DNA of 64,000 nt, taken from the NCBI RefSeq assembly GCF_013282095.1, contig NZ_BLTJ01000004.1, positions 124,001 through 188,000 of the forward strand, in the 5' to 3' direction. The DNA is from Enterocloster alcoholdehydrogenati. GTDB taxonomy: Bacteria; Bacillota; Clostridia; Lachnospirales; Lachnospiraceae. Shown piece after piece: positions 1 to 9,201 of this stretch; the first letter of the stretch is position 1; every line of letters begins with the position of its first letter. A model generated the notes under the pieces. That model ran no database searches, was not told the DNA's origin, and saw nothing but the letters and a program-made list of their open reading frames with translations. Made by a program: the position numbers and the translations under genes.

Positions 1-1
1 G

Positions 2-304
2 GACGCGGATAATTTAGAGCCTGTAGACGAGGCAGAGCTGATTGAGACAGATGTGCTTTTAGGCGCAAGAATCCTTGACAAGGCAACGCTCTTTGTAAAG
101 GATAAGGAGCGCTATTCCGGTGAAATGACCGTTACGATTCCGGGAGAAGGACAGATCGCCGCGACTCTTGCAGGCATCACAGCAGGAGAGTGGACTATTA
201 CCGATGATAATGGAAATGTTCAGACAAAGACTGCAAAAGAAGAAGGCGGAATCATTTACTTCACAGGTCAGGCTGGAACCTATCATATCCAGATGAAGAA
301 GTAA
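2..304 (+). CDS. C-terminal end of an unidentified protein (5' end outside window)
   Basis: The frame is open from the first base of the window and stops at 304, so this is the last 100 or so residues of a gene that starts upstream. A GTG at 53 would give an 83-residue protein, but the open frame to its left and the lack of a ribosome site there argue for a longer gene. The residues read as a beta-rich domain with short strands and turns, for example TVTIPGEGQIAATLAG and GGIIYFTGQAGTYHIQMKK. I do not recognise the family with certainty. A C-terminal beta-sandwich of a secreted polysaccharide-active enzyme or surface protein is possible, given the surface protein genes directly downstream. Low confidence on function, high that it is coding. 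Confidence 0.6.
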   Translation, partial: DADNLEPVDEAELIETDVLLGARILDKATLFVKDKERYSGEMTVTIPGEGQIAATLAGITAGEWTITDDNGNVQTKTAKEEGGIIYFTGQAGTYHIQMKK

Positions 305-331
305 AATAAGTTGAGAATGGAGAACGGGTTT

Positions 332-2134
332 ATGAAAAAGAAGATCAAAGTTGCGGCAGTGCTGTCCACGGCGGCATTCCTGTCCATGTGTGCGCCCCTC
401 ATTTCCTTTGCGTCTCAGGGGTGGACACAGGAAAACGGCGGCTGGGCTTATTACAATGCAAACGGTGAGCGTGTAACAGAGGACTGGGTCAAAGAGGGGA
501 ACCACTGGTATTGGCTGGATGAAAACGGCGTTATGGCGAACGACGGACTGCGGCAGATCAAAGATAACTATTACTATTTCAGAGAAGACGGATCTATGGT
601 CAGCAGTCAGTGGGTCAGTATTCCCAATGAAGCAGTGGCAGCATATGTAGATGAATATGCTGAAGAAACAGGAGAAGTGGATCAGGAACCGGTGCGTTAC
701 TGGTACTATTTCCAGGAAAACGGCCGGGCATATAAACGCTCAGACAGTGTTTCTTCCGATTCTATCAGTGCTAAGACCATTGATGGAAAGAAATATGCGT
801 TTGATACAGAAGGCCGTATGCTTTACGGCTGGGTATCAGACGGAGAGCGCCAGACGGGAGACGATGCCTGGGAAGAGGCTGATTATTATTTTGGCGCTCC
901 CGATGACGGTTCTTTACATCAGGGCTGGGCTAAGGTAAGCATCCATGTGGATGACCCGGAGACGGAGCAGCCAGGAAGCGACTATTGGGAAGAGGATCAG
1001 AACCGGTGGTTTTACTTTACGGAAAGCGGAAAGAAGCTGAAAGGCAAGCCGGGAGAAGCACGGTTTAAAAATATCAATGGAAATAAATACGGCTTTGATG
1101 AGTATGGCCGCATGATCTCTACCTGGTACGCAGATCCTGAAGTGGTCACCCTGGCTACTTCCAAAACGGAGGCTGGGGAAGGAAAACTCTATCAGGGACA
1201 GGAGGACTACACAAGACAGTTTATGTACTTTGGCACGCCGGAGTCCGGCGCCAGATACACCAAAGGATGGTTTAAGGCCAGGCCAAGTGAATACCTGATG
1301 AAGTCCAAGTATGAGGATGGAGAAATGTATACCTATTACGCCGATGGAGACGGAAATCTGTATGCCAATGAGATCCGAAATATTGACGGAGAGCGGTATG
1401 GCTTTGACAATGCGGGAAGAGTTATAAGCGGAATGACCTGTGTGAAAATGGATGATGAGGATTCGACCTGCGATATTGAATACAGCTTTAGTTCTGATGC
1501 CACAGTAAAAGAAGGCCGGGGGCCATATGAGGATGAGAATAGCTTTCACGAGCTGGTTGAAACGTACGCAGAGGATTTTGCCAGCGGTAAAATGCGTATG
1601 TACTACTTTGGCGGCCTCTATGGGGCAATGTCTACCGGAAAACAGCAGATCCGTCTGGGAAAATTCGGAGATCCCATTGAATTTATGTTTGAAACCAGCG
1701 GCCCGTTAAAGGGAAGCGGCGTTCATGGAGAAAAGGACGGACGTCTCTACAAGGCAGGAATGCTGCTTAAGCCGGAGGAAGGCGAGAAATACGTTATCTT
1801 TAAGGAGTCCTATGAGACCCTTCCAGAGGGTGCGACCGAGGAAGAGCGTAAGGCATTTGATAAGAAGGACGTAGACGGAGACGGCAAATTAGAAGGCGTG
1901 ATTGAGAAGATCACACCGGAGGAATTTATCGCAGAGGTCTGCAACTCCGGTATTTATGATGAAAAGAAAGAAGAAACTGTTTGGACGGTACGCTATCGTC
2001 CTGAGGGTGTGACGTATTATCTGGTAGGTGCAAACGGGGATATCGTTAAGAATAAGAAAAATGCAGTAGATGTAGACGGGTATTCCTTCCAGGTGAAAAA
2101 AGAAGATATTCTAACAGTCACGGTAGAGGACTGA
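332..2134 (+). CDS. Secreted protein with cell-wall-binding (choline-binding-like) repeats
   Basis: The protein has about 600 residues and starts with a clear signal peptide (MKKKIKVAAVLSTAAFLSM, cleavage expected near ISFASQG). The mature part consists largely of aromatic repeats of the type WAYYNANGERV, GNHWYWLDENGVM and YYYFREDGSMV, plus longer units with the pattern IDG.KY.FD..GRM that recur at least four times. These match the CW_binding_1 repeat family, which binds choline or other wall polymers at the cell surface. I chose ATG 332 rather than upstream TTG 311, because GGAGAA at 319-324 sits seven bases before it and the signal peptide then begins directly with MKKK. The next gene, also a wall-repeat protein, starts 34 bases after the stop, so the two are probably co-transcribed. 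No catalytic domain was recognised. Confidence 0.85.
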   Translation: MKKKIKVAAVLSTAAFLSMCAPLISFASQGWTQENGGWAYYNANGERVTEDWVKEGNHWYWLDENGVMANDGLRQIKDNYYYFREDGSMVSSQWVSIPNEAVAAYVDEYAEETGEVDQEPVRYWYYFQENGRAYKRSDSVSSDSISAKTIDGKKYAFDTEGRMLYGWVSDGERQTGDDAWEEADYYFGAPDDGSLHQGWAKVSIHVDDPETEQPGSDYWEEDQNRWFYFTESGKKLKGKPGEARFKNINGNKYGFDEYGRMISTWYADPEVVTLATSKTEAGEGKLYQGQEDYTRQFMYFGTPESGARYTKGWFKARPSEYLMKSKYEDGEMYTYYADGDGNLYANEIRNIDGERYGFDNAGRVISGMTCVKMDDEDSTCDIEYSFSSDATVKEGRGPYEDENSFHELVETYAEDFASGKMRMYYFGGLYGAMSTGKQQIRLGKFGDPIEFMFETSGPLKGSGVHGEKDGRLYKAGMLLKPEEGEKYVIFKESYETLPEGATEEERKAFDKKDVDGDGKLEGVIEKITPEEFIAEVCNSGIYDEKKEETVWTVRYRPEGVTYYLVGANGDIVKNKKNAVDVDGYSFQVKKEDILTVTVED

Positions 2135-2168
2135 TGTCAGGCAAATTGAGGAGAAAGGAAATCGGAGT

Positions 2169-5100
2169 ATGAAACGGCAAGTAAAACAGGGAGTATCAGT
2201 GCTTTTATCAGCTGCCATGGTGCTGTCCGGCGTGAATGCGGGAAATTTATATGCAGCTGAAAATGATGATACAGTAAAGACCATAGTCGGCTTTGACGAG
2301 CTGGACGAAAAGGTTGCGGTTCAGACCCTGACTGCGGGAGAAGATGATGAAAATGATATCAAATTCCCCAAAAAGATCTGGGCGGATATGGTGGTAGAAA
2401 AAGCAGAAGAGGAAAATAAAGAGGAGACGGCTGAAACCACAGCCGCCTCCGGCGAAAAACAGAACGAAACCTTAGAAACAGAGGATGGGGCCAAAGAATC
2501 CGAGACAGAGGCGGAGGAAACAGAGGCAGAGACCGAGGAAACGGAAGTCGAAGCAGAAGAAACCGAAGCGGAAACCGAGGAAACGGAAGTCGAAGCAGAA
2601 GAAACCGAAGCGGAAACCGAGGAGATAGAAGCCGAAGCAGAAGAAACCGAAGCGGAAACCGAGGAAACGGAAGTCGAAGCAGAAGAAACCGAAGCGGAAA
2701 CCGAGGAAACGGAAGTCGAAGCAGAGGAAACCGAGGCAGAGATCGAGGAAACAGAAGTGGAGTCTGAGGAGACAGAAGCAGAGGAAACAAAGTCTGAGAG
2801 TGACGATTCCGCAGCAGAGTTTCCGGAGGAAACGGATGAAGCCGAAAGTCAGGATGCACAGGAGGAAACGGAGGGAGATCAGACAGAGACAGAGGCTCAA
2901 AAGGAAACCGCAGAAACTCTGGAAATGATTGAACTGAAACCGGCCGCCACTGCTTCCGATGCCGGGAAAGAAGAGGAAAGCGTTGAGGAAACAGTCAGAA
3001 GAACCATCAAGGACATTGAGTGGGAGTTGAACTGGACGGAGAGCACAGAGAGCGAATTTGATCCTTCAGTTCCCGGAACCTATGTTTATGAGCCGGTCAT
3101 TCCCGATGAGTATGAGATGGATATGGATGTGCCGCTGCCGCAGATTAAGGTGATTGTGGAGGAAGAGGCGCCGGCGGCAAGGGCTGTAATTAAAGTTAAT
3201 TCAGCGCAGGAGTTAAAAGAAGAATTAGCGGTAAAAGAATATACGGATATCAGTATAGAACACGACATGGAATTTAATTTGGAGGCTTTGCTTGGTGCGA
3301 ATCATGCAGTAATCGTTCCAGAAGATGTAACACTGACGATTACAGGCAGGATAGATACAGATGGAAAAGCGTTAACCTTTGATGGAGATGGTACGGTTGT
3401 AGCCGCCGGAGATGAGGAGTGTATTAAAGGCAGAATCTGGCTGGGAAAGAAGGAAAAGGGTACACAGATCAGCGTAATAGCAGAAGAGGGAAGCGGACTG
3501 TCACTTACTGAATTAAATTACATAGGCAATGGGGCATACGTAGAAGTGAATTCTACGGTGGGAATCAGTATAGCTGAGTCAGGGAAAGGTATCATTTTTA
3601 CACAGGCAGGTACATTGACCAGCACTGTTGAAGGATCCAAAATTGATCTTTCAGAGAAAGCTAAAGTTACCAACGCAGGCGGAGTATTCAGCGATCAGGG
3701 AATGGACTTCTCTGTCAATGAGCAGGTAATCGTTGACGCTGCTTCTGCTTCACCGGAAAACGACAAGCTGACTGCTGGTGCTTATTTATGGGATGGGGAG
3801 AAATTTTCCAAGCCTGTTCAGGAGCAGGATGATGGTATCAATACGGAAGAGGAACTGAAAGAGATATTATCCAATAAAGATGCGAAGTTTGGAATTCAGA
3901 TAACAGGCGATATCGAACTTACAGGCGATGTGTCAATGGCAAGGGGACAGGAGCTGATTGTTCCCGAAGGAAAGACACTGACAATCAGTGGAAAAATTTT
4001 ACAAAATAGTAACAAACTCACATTTTCTGGAGAAGGAACTGTGATCCTTCAGGGAGGAGAGGATTGTCTGTCAGGGAGGATCTATCTGGGAACAGGTGGT
4101 GCAGAGAAAGACATTACGGTTTTCCTGAATGAAGGAACCAGTATTGGTATTGAAAATGAACTGACAATTCGCAAGGGTGCAGCGCTGAAGGTAAATTCAG
4201 CAGCAGGTCTTTCTGGAAAAAGCGAAAAAATCCTTAACATCAACGAAGGCGGCAAGCTGATCGGCTCGGACGGTGCAGGAATTGAAATGGCCGCGGGCTT
4301 TAAGGTTACGGATACCACTGGTATATTCAGCGACCAGGGAAAAACATTTACCACCAATGAGACAGTAACTGTAGGTGATGCAAACGTTTCTGCGGCCGAC
4401 AACCAGCTGACGGCAGGCACATACCTCTGGAATGGAACTGTATTTGAAAAGGCAGCTCCTGAGCCTCTTCCCGAAACCTCCTTTAAGGACGGTGTTCTCA
4501 CCCTTTCTGAGCAGAAAGGCGGAAATAGGGATGAAGGCTGGGACTGGTCTCTGGGAGAAAGCTACGATACACTGAACATCAACTATCGTTTCTCTGGAAA
4601 TAAGCAGATCATATTTGCAAACAGTAAGCCTGTACTTCTTAAGGTCAACAGCGACGTAGAGCTTATGCCGGATGCTGGTAAGCCCGCAGTATTTGCAGCC
4701 GGAAAGCTGATGATCCGTATCGACAAGCCAAAGGATGAAAATACAAGCGTTCCGAAGCTGATTGTAAATGGTTCTGTTGAAAGTAAGGGGAATGTAGAGA
4801 TATTTAATGAGACCTTTCTTACGATCCAGGGGGACGGGGCATCTCTCAGCGCAGAAGGCACTCTTACTGTGAAAGGAAATCCTGTCATAGCTGTGAACAA
4901 TACCAGTGATGGCCCGGCTGTTCAGGCAGGCGGAAATATTACAATCAAGGATACTGCCGCGGTTGATGCGGTCAGCGCAGACCAGGAAGCAGCCATTCAG
5001 ACTGGCGGGATCATTGGCATTGGAGGAACCGCCTCTGTTACCGCAGTCAATCATGGAGACGGATCCGCTATGGGTCAGGCGCCAAACACGGAGGAATACA

Positions 5101-6275
5101 GCGGTGAAGTGAGAATCAGCGCCAGCACCTCTCCAGGCGGACGTCCGGGAGCAGAGTATAAGGCAGAGGATATTCAGACCTACAAATATCTGAAAATCCG
5201 TCAGAAGATAGAACTGAGTGAGAACCCAACCGTAGGGGACATTGATAATCTGGTTGAAAACATCCAGCCGGATGACTATGATGCCATTGATGATCTTCTG
5301 GGACAGATCCACAAGCTGGATGCAGAAGAAAAGGCAAATCTCCCAGAGGAAACCATTGAGAAAGCGGATCAGCTTCTTCAGACAGCAATCGGCGCAGAGC
5401 CGGAGCTTGATCTGAGCGTGCCTTCCGGTCTGGCTGAAAATGAGCAGATCCAGGATGTGAAAATCATCGGCGGTCTCGTTGCGGCAGGACTGGATACGAA
5501 TGATATAAATGCAGATGTGGATCTTAAGGTAGCGCAGACTGAGACAACAGACGGCGCATATGCAGCCTTTGTATGCGATCTTTCTGTGGACGGACGGAGT
5601 GCCGATCTGAAGCTTCCGGTAACTCTTATCGTTGAACTTCCGCCAGAATATTTCCCATTCAGCCAGGATCAGATTCGTCAGACGGGAAAGGGTGTGGACA
5701 GATGGCTGGATTTCACCTACAACGGAGCCGATAACACGGCAGTTTTCCGTACAGACAGCCTCTCTGCCTTCAGCCTGGTACAAAAAGGCGAAGGGGTTAA
5801 GCCGCCCAGCGGCGGAGGAGGCAGCAGCCATGGCGGCGGCGCAGGCAGCTTTGGAGGCGGCAAAGGCGGCGGCAGTGCGGCAGGCGGTCCGGGCATGAAT
5901 GCCTCAGCAGTGTCCGGCGGAACCTGGATCAAGGATAATAAGGGCTGGTGGTTTAAGAAACAGGATCAGACCTATCCAAAGGACGGCTGGTTCCAGTTAG
6001 GATACGCAGGAAAGAACGAGTGGTACTATTTTGATAAAGACGGCTATATGTCTACCGGATGGGTATTAAACAATGGAAAATGGTATTACCTCAACCCGGC
6101 ATCCGACGGCACCCAGGGCAGGATGCTTACCGGCTGGCAGCTCATTGACGGAAAATGGTATTATCTTAACGAGACGTCTGACGGCACAAGGGGGGCCAAA
6201 ATGACCGATACATGGATTGGTGAGTATTATGTAAATAAAGATGGCGTCTGGGAAGAAGGAAAAAAACGTCAGTGA
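2169..6275 (+). CDS. Large surface protein: Glu-rich repeats, duplicated beta module, Gly-rich hinge, wall-binding repeats
   Basis: A 1368-residue secreted protein. Residues 1-29 are a signal peptide ending near LYAAE. Residues about 75-250 are extremely Glu/Thr-rich, including a 14-residue unit repeated about six times. Residues about 277-335 resemble a bacterial Ig-like domain (FDPSVPGTYVYEPVIP). Two copies of a roughly 210-residue module follow, at about 341-549 and 556-762. Each has a VPE..TLTI.G beta-strand pattern, a FSDQG motif and an LTAG.YLW ending, which suggests parallel beta-helix or adhesin-like folding. Residues about 1215-1245 are a Gly/Ser hinge, and the last 100 residues are aromatic wall-binding repeats. 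The likely role is a cell-surface adhesin or scaffold; no enzyme motif was found. The gene ends at a strong terminator. Confidence 0.85.
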   Translation: MKRQVKQGVSVLLSAAMVLSGVNAGNLYAAENDDTVKTIVGFDELDEKVAVQTLTAGEDDENDIKFPKKIWADMVVEKAEEENKEETAETTAASGEKQNETLETEDGAKESETEAEETEAETEETEVEAEETEAETEETEVEAEETEAETEEIEAEAEETEAETEETEVEAEETEAETEETEVEAEETEAEIEETEVESEETEAEETKSESDDSAAEFPEETDEAESQDAQEETEGDQTETEAQKETAETLEMIELKPAATASDAGKEEESVEETVRRTIKDIEWELNWTESTESEFDPSVPGTYVYEPVIPDEYEMDMDVPLPQIKVIVEEEAPAARAVIKVNSAQELKEELAVKEYTDISIEHDMEFNLEALLGANHAVIVPEDVTLTITGRIDTDGKALTFDGDGTVVAAGDEECIKGRIWLGKKEKGTQISVIAEEGSGLSLTELNYIGNGAYVEVNSTVGISIAESGKGIIFTQAGTLTSTVEGSKIDLSEKAKVTNAGGVFSDQGMDFSVNEQVIVDAASASPENDKLTAGAYLWDGEKFSKPVQEQDDGINTEEELKEILSNKDAKFGIQITGDIELTGDVSMARGQELIVPEGKTLTISGKILQNSNKLTFSGEGTVILQGGEDCLSGRIYLGTGGAEKDITVFLNEGTSIGIENELTIRKGAALKVNSAAGLSGKSEKILNINEGGKLIGSDGAGIEMAAGFKVTDTTGIFSDQGKTFTTNETVTVGDANVSAADNQLTAGTYLWNGTVFEKAAPEPLPETSFKDGVLTLSEQKGGNRDEGWDWSLGESYDTLNINYRFSGNKQIIFANSKPVLLKVNSDVELMPDAGKPAVFAAGKLMIRIDKPKDENTSVPKLIVNGSVESKGNVEIFNETFLTIQGDGASLSAEGTLTVKGNPVIAVNNTSDGPAVQAGGNITIKDTAAVDAVSADQEAAIQTGGIIGIGGTASVTAVNHGDGSAMGQAPNTEEYSGEVRISASTSPGGRPGAEYKAEDIQTYKYLKIRQKIELSENPTVGDIDNLVENIQPDDYDAIDDLLGQIHKLDAEEKANLPEETIEKADQLLQTAIGAEPELDLSVPSGLAENEQIQDVKIIGGLVAAGLDTNDINADVDLKVAQTETTDGAYAAFVCDLSVDGRSADLKLPVTLIVELPPEYFPFSQDQIRQTGKGVDRWLDFTYNGADNTAVFRTDSLSAFSLVQKGEGVKPPSGGGGSSHGGGAGSFGGGKGGGSAAGGPGMNASAVSGGTWIKDNKGWWFKKQDQTYPKDGWFQLGYAGKNEWYYFDKDGYMSTGWVLNNGKWYYLNPASDGTQGRMLTGWQLIDGKWYYLNETSDGTRGAKMTDTWIGEYYVNKDGVWEEGKKRQ
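2532..2783 (+). repeat. 42-bp tandem repeat, about six units, encoding a Glu-rich 14-mer
   Basis: Six consecutive 42-bp units, each encoding a variant of TEETEVEAEETEAE. Units 1, 2 and 4 are nearly identical, while units 3, 5 and 6 carry substitutions. The array is in frame with the surface protein, so copy-number change by slippage would lengthen or shorten the acidic stalk without breaking the reading frame. Confidence 0.9.
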
Positions 6276-6307
6276 CCAGACCCTGATTCCTAAGGAATAG
6301 CAAAGAA

Positions 6308-6355
6308 GGACGGATGAAGCTGCTTTAAAGGTATGCTTCATCCGTCCGTTTTATA
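6308..6355 (+). terminator. Intrinsic terminator after the surface protein gene
   Basis: A perfect 13-bp inverted repeat, with arms at 6308-6320 and 6335-6347 and a 14-base loop, followed by GTTTTAT. It lies between the surface protein stop (6275) and the convergent AraC gene stop (6367), so it may serve both strands. Confidence 0.85.
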
Positions 6356-6366
6356 TATCCGGCGCG

Positions 6367-8601
6367 TTATTGTCTGGTCTTGACGGAGGCCTCATTTTCA
6401 CGGGATTTTTTATACTGGTGAGGCGTCATACCGTAATTTTCCTTAAATACCTTGATAAAATACTGGGCGGAACTGTATCCCAGCTTTTCAGCGGTATCCT
6501 TGACACTGCAGCCCTGGGCCATCAGTTCTTCGGCCCGTTTTAATTTTCTGGTCTTGATGTATTCTGTGTAGCCGGTTCCCATGACCTGGCGGAACAGCCG
6601 GCTGGCATTGTCAGGACGGATCTGAAGCCTGTCGGCCAGCAGATCCAGGGAGATATCATTTTCCAGATGCTCGTCCACAAAATGAAGGATCTTAAGGCGC
6701 ATATCCTCGTCTACGGACTGGCGTTTCTGGCAGATGTTTTTCAGGATCATTTCACAGGCCATATTGCACCAGGTCTGGAAGGAATCGATATTTTCAATCT
6801 TCTGATAGTAGGTGCGGATGCCATAGCCAAATATCATCCATGTATCCAGCTGATTCTGCTGCATGACCTGATACAGCAGAGTTACCAGGTCGCGGAGTGT
6901 GGAACGGCAGTAATCAATGGTATAATGCCCTGTCTTAAAGGAGGTCACCAGCATTTCAATGTGAGCCTTCAGTTCCAGAAGATTGGAACTGTTGATATCC
7001 TTTCGGACTGCCTCAAAGATCTTAAGATGGCTGCCCTCATTTTTTCGCTGGGGGATATGAAGCTCATCATAGGATAAAAAGGGCTGATCCGTAAAAATAT
7101 ACTGGTAGCGGGCTGCCTCTGCCGCACATTGATAGCTGCTTCTCATACCTTCCTGGCCGGTGGGAGAGATGGCGCCGGAAACCATACGGTAATCCTTCCA
7201 TCGTCCGTTCATATCCTGGATAAAGTCAGCGATAACATTTTCCCAGAGACCATTCTCAAAGATCAGCACAGCGGCCAGCTTCTGCTTGTCTACCGCAGCA
7301 AAAAGCACATCATAGCCCTCTCTGCCGGCCGGATAATCCTCCTGAAGCTCCTCCACGGGCAGCGTCTCCGCATCTGCCTGGGGAAAGTCAATCAGGATAA
7401 CCTGACACAGAGGACGGGTAAGATAGGGCAGTAAGGCATCCTCCGTAGGAAGAGAAGTCTCACTCAGCAGGGCGGATCGGATACCGCTCTGGAGCACCAG
7501 ACCTCTGGATGAGTCCACCGCTTCATGGAGATTCAGAATTTCCTTTTCCAGAAGGTTTAAGGAACCATCAAAGCTGCGTTCCGAATCATCCATGGAGATA
7601 CCGGTTTTTTCCGATAACACGCGGACACGGCTGCGGTAGGCGGAATGGTTATAGTAGGAGATCACAAGGAGCAGGATCACATTGAATATAAGAGACAGCA
7701 GGAAATTCACCAGGAACGTATGGCTGATCGCCGTGTAATCCCGGTAAAAGAGCGTGCTGTCTACGGCGTAGTAATAGTTTAAGCCGCTGGAAGGCGAGGT
7801 ACTCTGGAAGATAATAAAGTCGCCGGTTTCATGAACCCTGGGGCTGTCTTCCGGAGAGGGGATGCTTAGATCCCCCCACTCATTTCCGCCATAGAGAATC
7901 TGCCCGTCTCCCGCTGTGATCAGGAGGGAGCCGGCGCTCTGGTCAATGTAGTTGCTGAATACAGCAGGACTGATCGCCGTGCACAGGATGATGCTGTCAG
8001 AGCCCCAGCCGGGGCGGGAAATCCGGCTGATGTAGAGGATGGCAGACTCATTGGTGGGATACAGAGTTCCGCTGGTCCAGATCCGGTCCTTGTCTGTTTG
8101 TGCATCCAGTCTCCGGTAATCGGCATACCAGGGCAGATACCGGTCTCTTTCATCTTCATCTGTCGGAAAATGGACATGGTTAAATTGAGTGATAATTGTA
8201 TCGGTAGCCTCATAATAAATGTCGATTCCGGACAGATAGGGATAACTTTTCTGCAGTTTCTGCATTTCCATCGAAAGCGCCATAATATGCTCCGAGGAAT
8301 CTGCGATGGATTCCGTCTGGGGCAGAAGAAGCGATCTGTTTTGGTCAATGGGTGAAAAGTACAGCTGCGGCAGTTCCAGTACTGCCTGCATGATCTGCTG
8401 ATCAATATTTTTAAAGGCCAGATTTGTGACCTGCTGGTTATAGGAAATAAAGCTTTCCTGGTAGGCCTTCCCGTTCTTGTGCTGGAACACATAGTAGTTA
8501 AAGGCTGTAAGAATGATGATTCCGCATAGATTGATCCACAGGATCATGGAAACAATGGATAAATGAAAGCTTTTCCTGTCATGCTTCCATTTTTTTGGCA
8601 T
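6367..8601 (-). CDS. Membrane-anchored AraC-family transcriptional regulator with extracellular sensor domain
   Basis: A 744-residue one-component regulator. A membrane segment at about residues 14-39 (LSIVSMILWINLCGIIIL) is followed by some 250 extracytoplasmic residues with a Cache-like look, then a second membrane segment at about 290-315 (FLVNFLLSLIFNVILLLVI). A cytoplasmic linker follows. The C-terminal 100 residues hold two helix-turn-helix motifs of the AraC/XylS type, including DISLDLLADRLQIRPDNASR and the signature GYSSAQYFIKVFKENYGMTP. Proteins with this architecture usually sense sugars or peptides outside the cell and activate a nearby uptake or degradation operon, but no obvious sugar transporter is adjacent here. 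A GGGGGAG ribosome site precedes the ATG. The target is unknown; it could act on the convergent surface genes or on loci outside the window. Confidence 0.85.
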   Translation of the reverse strand: MPKKWKHDRKSFHLSIVSMILWINLCGIIILTAFNYYVFQHKNGKAYQESFISYNQQVTNLAFKNIDQQIMQAVLELPQLYFSPIDQNRSLLLPQTESIADSSEHIMALSMEMQKLQKSYPYLSGIDIYYEATDTIITQFNHVHFPTDEDERDRYLPWYADYRRLDAQTDKDRIWTSGTLYPTNESAILYISRISRPGWGSDSIILCTAISPAVFSNYIDQSAGSLLITAGDGQILYGGNEWGDLSIPSPEDSPRVHETGDFIIFQSTSPSSGLNYYYAVDSTLFYRDYTAISHTFLVNFLLSLIFNVILLLVISYYNHSAYRSRVRVLSEKTGISMDDSERSFDGSLNLLEKEILNLHEAVDSSRGLVLQSGIRSALLSETSLPTEDALLPYLTRPLCQVILIDFPQADAETLPVEELQEDYPAGREGYDVLFAAVDKQKLAAVLIFENGLWENVIADFIQDMNGRWKDYRMVSGAISPTGQEGMRSSYQCAAEAARYQYIFTDQPFLSYDELHIPQRKNEGSHLKIFEAVRKDINSSNLLELKAHIEMLVTSFKTGHYTIDYCRSTLRDLVTLLYQVMQQNQLDTWMIFGYGIRTYYQKIENIDSFQTWCNMACEMILKNICQKRQSVDEDMRLKILHFVDEHLENDISLDLLADRLQIRPDNASRLFRQVMGTGYTEYIKTRKLKRAEELMAQGCSVKDTAEKLGYSSAQYFIKVFKENYGMTPHQYKKSRENEASVKTRQ

Positions 8602-8828
8602 AATGTTTACTCCCCCTTTATAACAGCGTAAAGATGGCCGGCAGGTTGCATAAAGAAAACCGGCCGGCGTATGGATTTTATTTTACCACAGGAAAAGGGC
8701 GCTTGTAAACTGAAACTCATGGCAGAAGCAGAATAATTTCCAATAAGGATAAAGAAAAATATTGGTTGAAAGCGGGAAAAATGAAGAATATAATGAAGGA
8801 AAAAAGCACAAAAAAGGAGTACGCTGCC

Positions 8829-9164
8829 ATGAAAGAACGCAAAGAAGTTCTGGATTATGGAATGACATTTCCGGACGTATACATAGACACCCCCTTTCGC
8901 GATACCAACTGGGTGCTGCTGCGCTGCAAGGGCAGCAGACGGGCCTTTGCCTGGACCTATGAGAGGGAAGGTCATATCTGGGTCAATGTAAAGGCAGATC
9001 CCCAGTGGCGGGATTTCTGGAGAAATGCCTATTCATCCGTGCTGCCCGGATACCATCAGAACAAGGAACACTGGAACTCCATTATTCTGGACGGTACAGT
9101 TCCAGATCAGGATATCCGGCGGATGATCGCGGAGAGCTACGATCTGGTTCGGGCTCTTCGGTAA
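8829..9164 (+). CDS. MmcQ/YjbR family protein
   Basis: A 111-residue protein of the MmcQ/YjbR (DUF419) family, small proteins with a double-wing DNA-binding-like fold whose function is not settled. Family features visible are the N-terminal LDYGMTFPDVYIDTPF stretch, the WVNVKADP strand and the C-terminal NKEHWNSIILDGTVPD followed by an ESYDLV helix. I chose ATG 8829 because AAAGGAG ends ten bases upstream and family members begin close to this residue; an in-frame ATG at 8781 lacks a ribosome site. The gene stands alone, divergent from the AraC regulator and convergent with the transporter. Confidence 0.85.
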   Translation: MKERKEVLDYGMTFPDVYIDTPFRDTNWVLLRCKGSRRAFAWTYEREGHIWVNVKADPQWRDFWRNAYSSVLPGYHQNKEHWNSIILDGTVPDQDIRRMIAESYDLVRALR

Positions 9165-9201
9165 GCCTGCGCAGTAGGGATGCTGCGCAGGCTCTCTGTT
9201 T

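Noticed and set aside
2359-2900. Two long minus-strand frames over the Glu-rich repeat
   Set aside because: They are mirror products of the 42-bp repeat (Phe/Leu/Pro periodicity) and lack start signals.
4197-5831. 544-codon frame on the minus strand
   Set aside because: It lies wholly inside the surface protein gene, has no ribosome site and shows Ile/Cys-rich composition typical of antisense readings.
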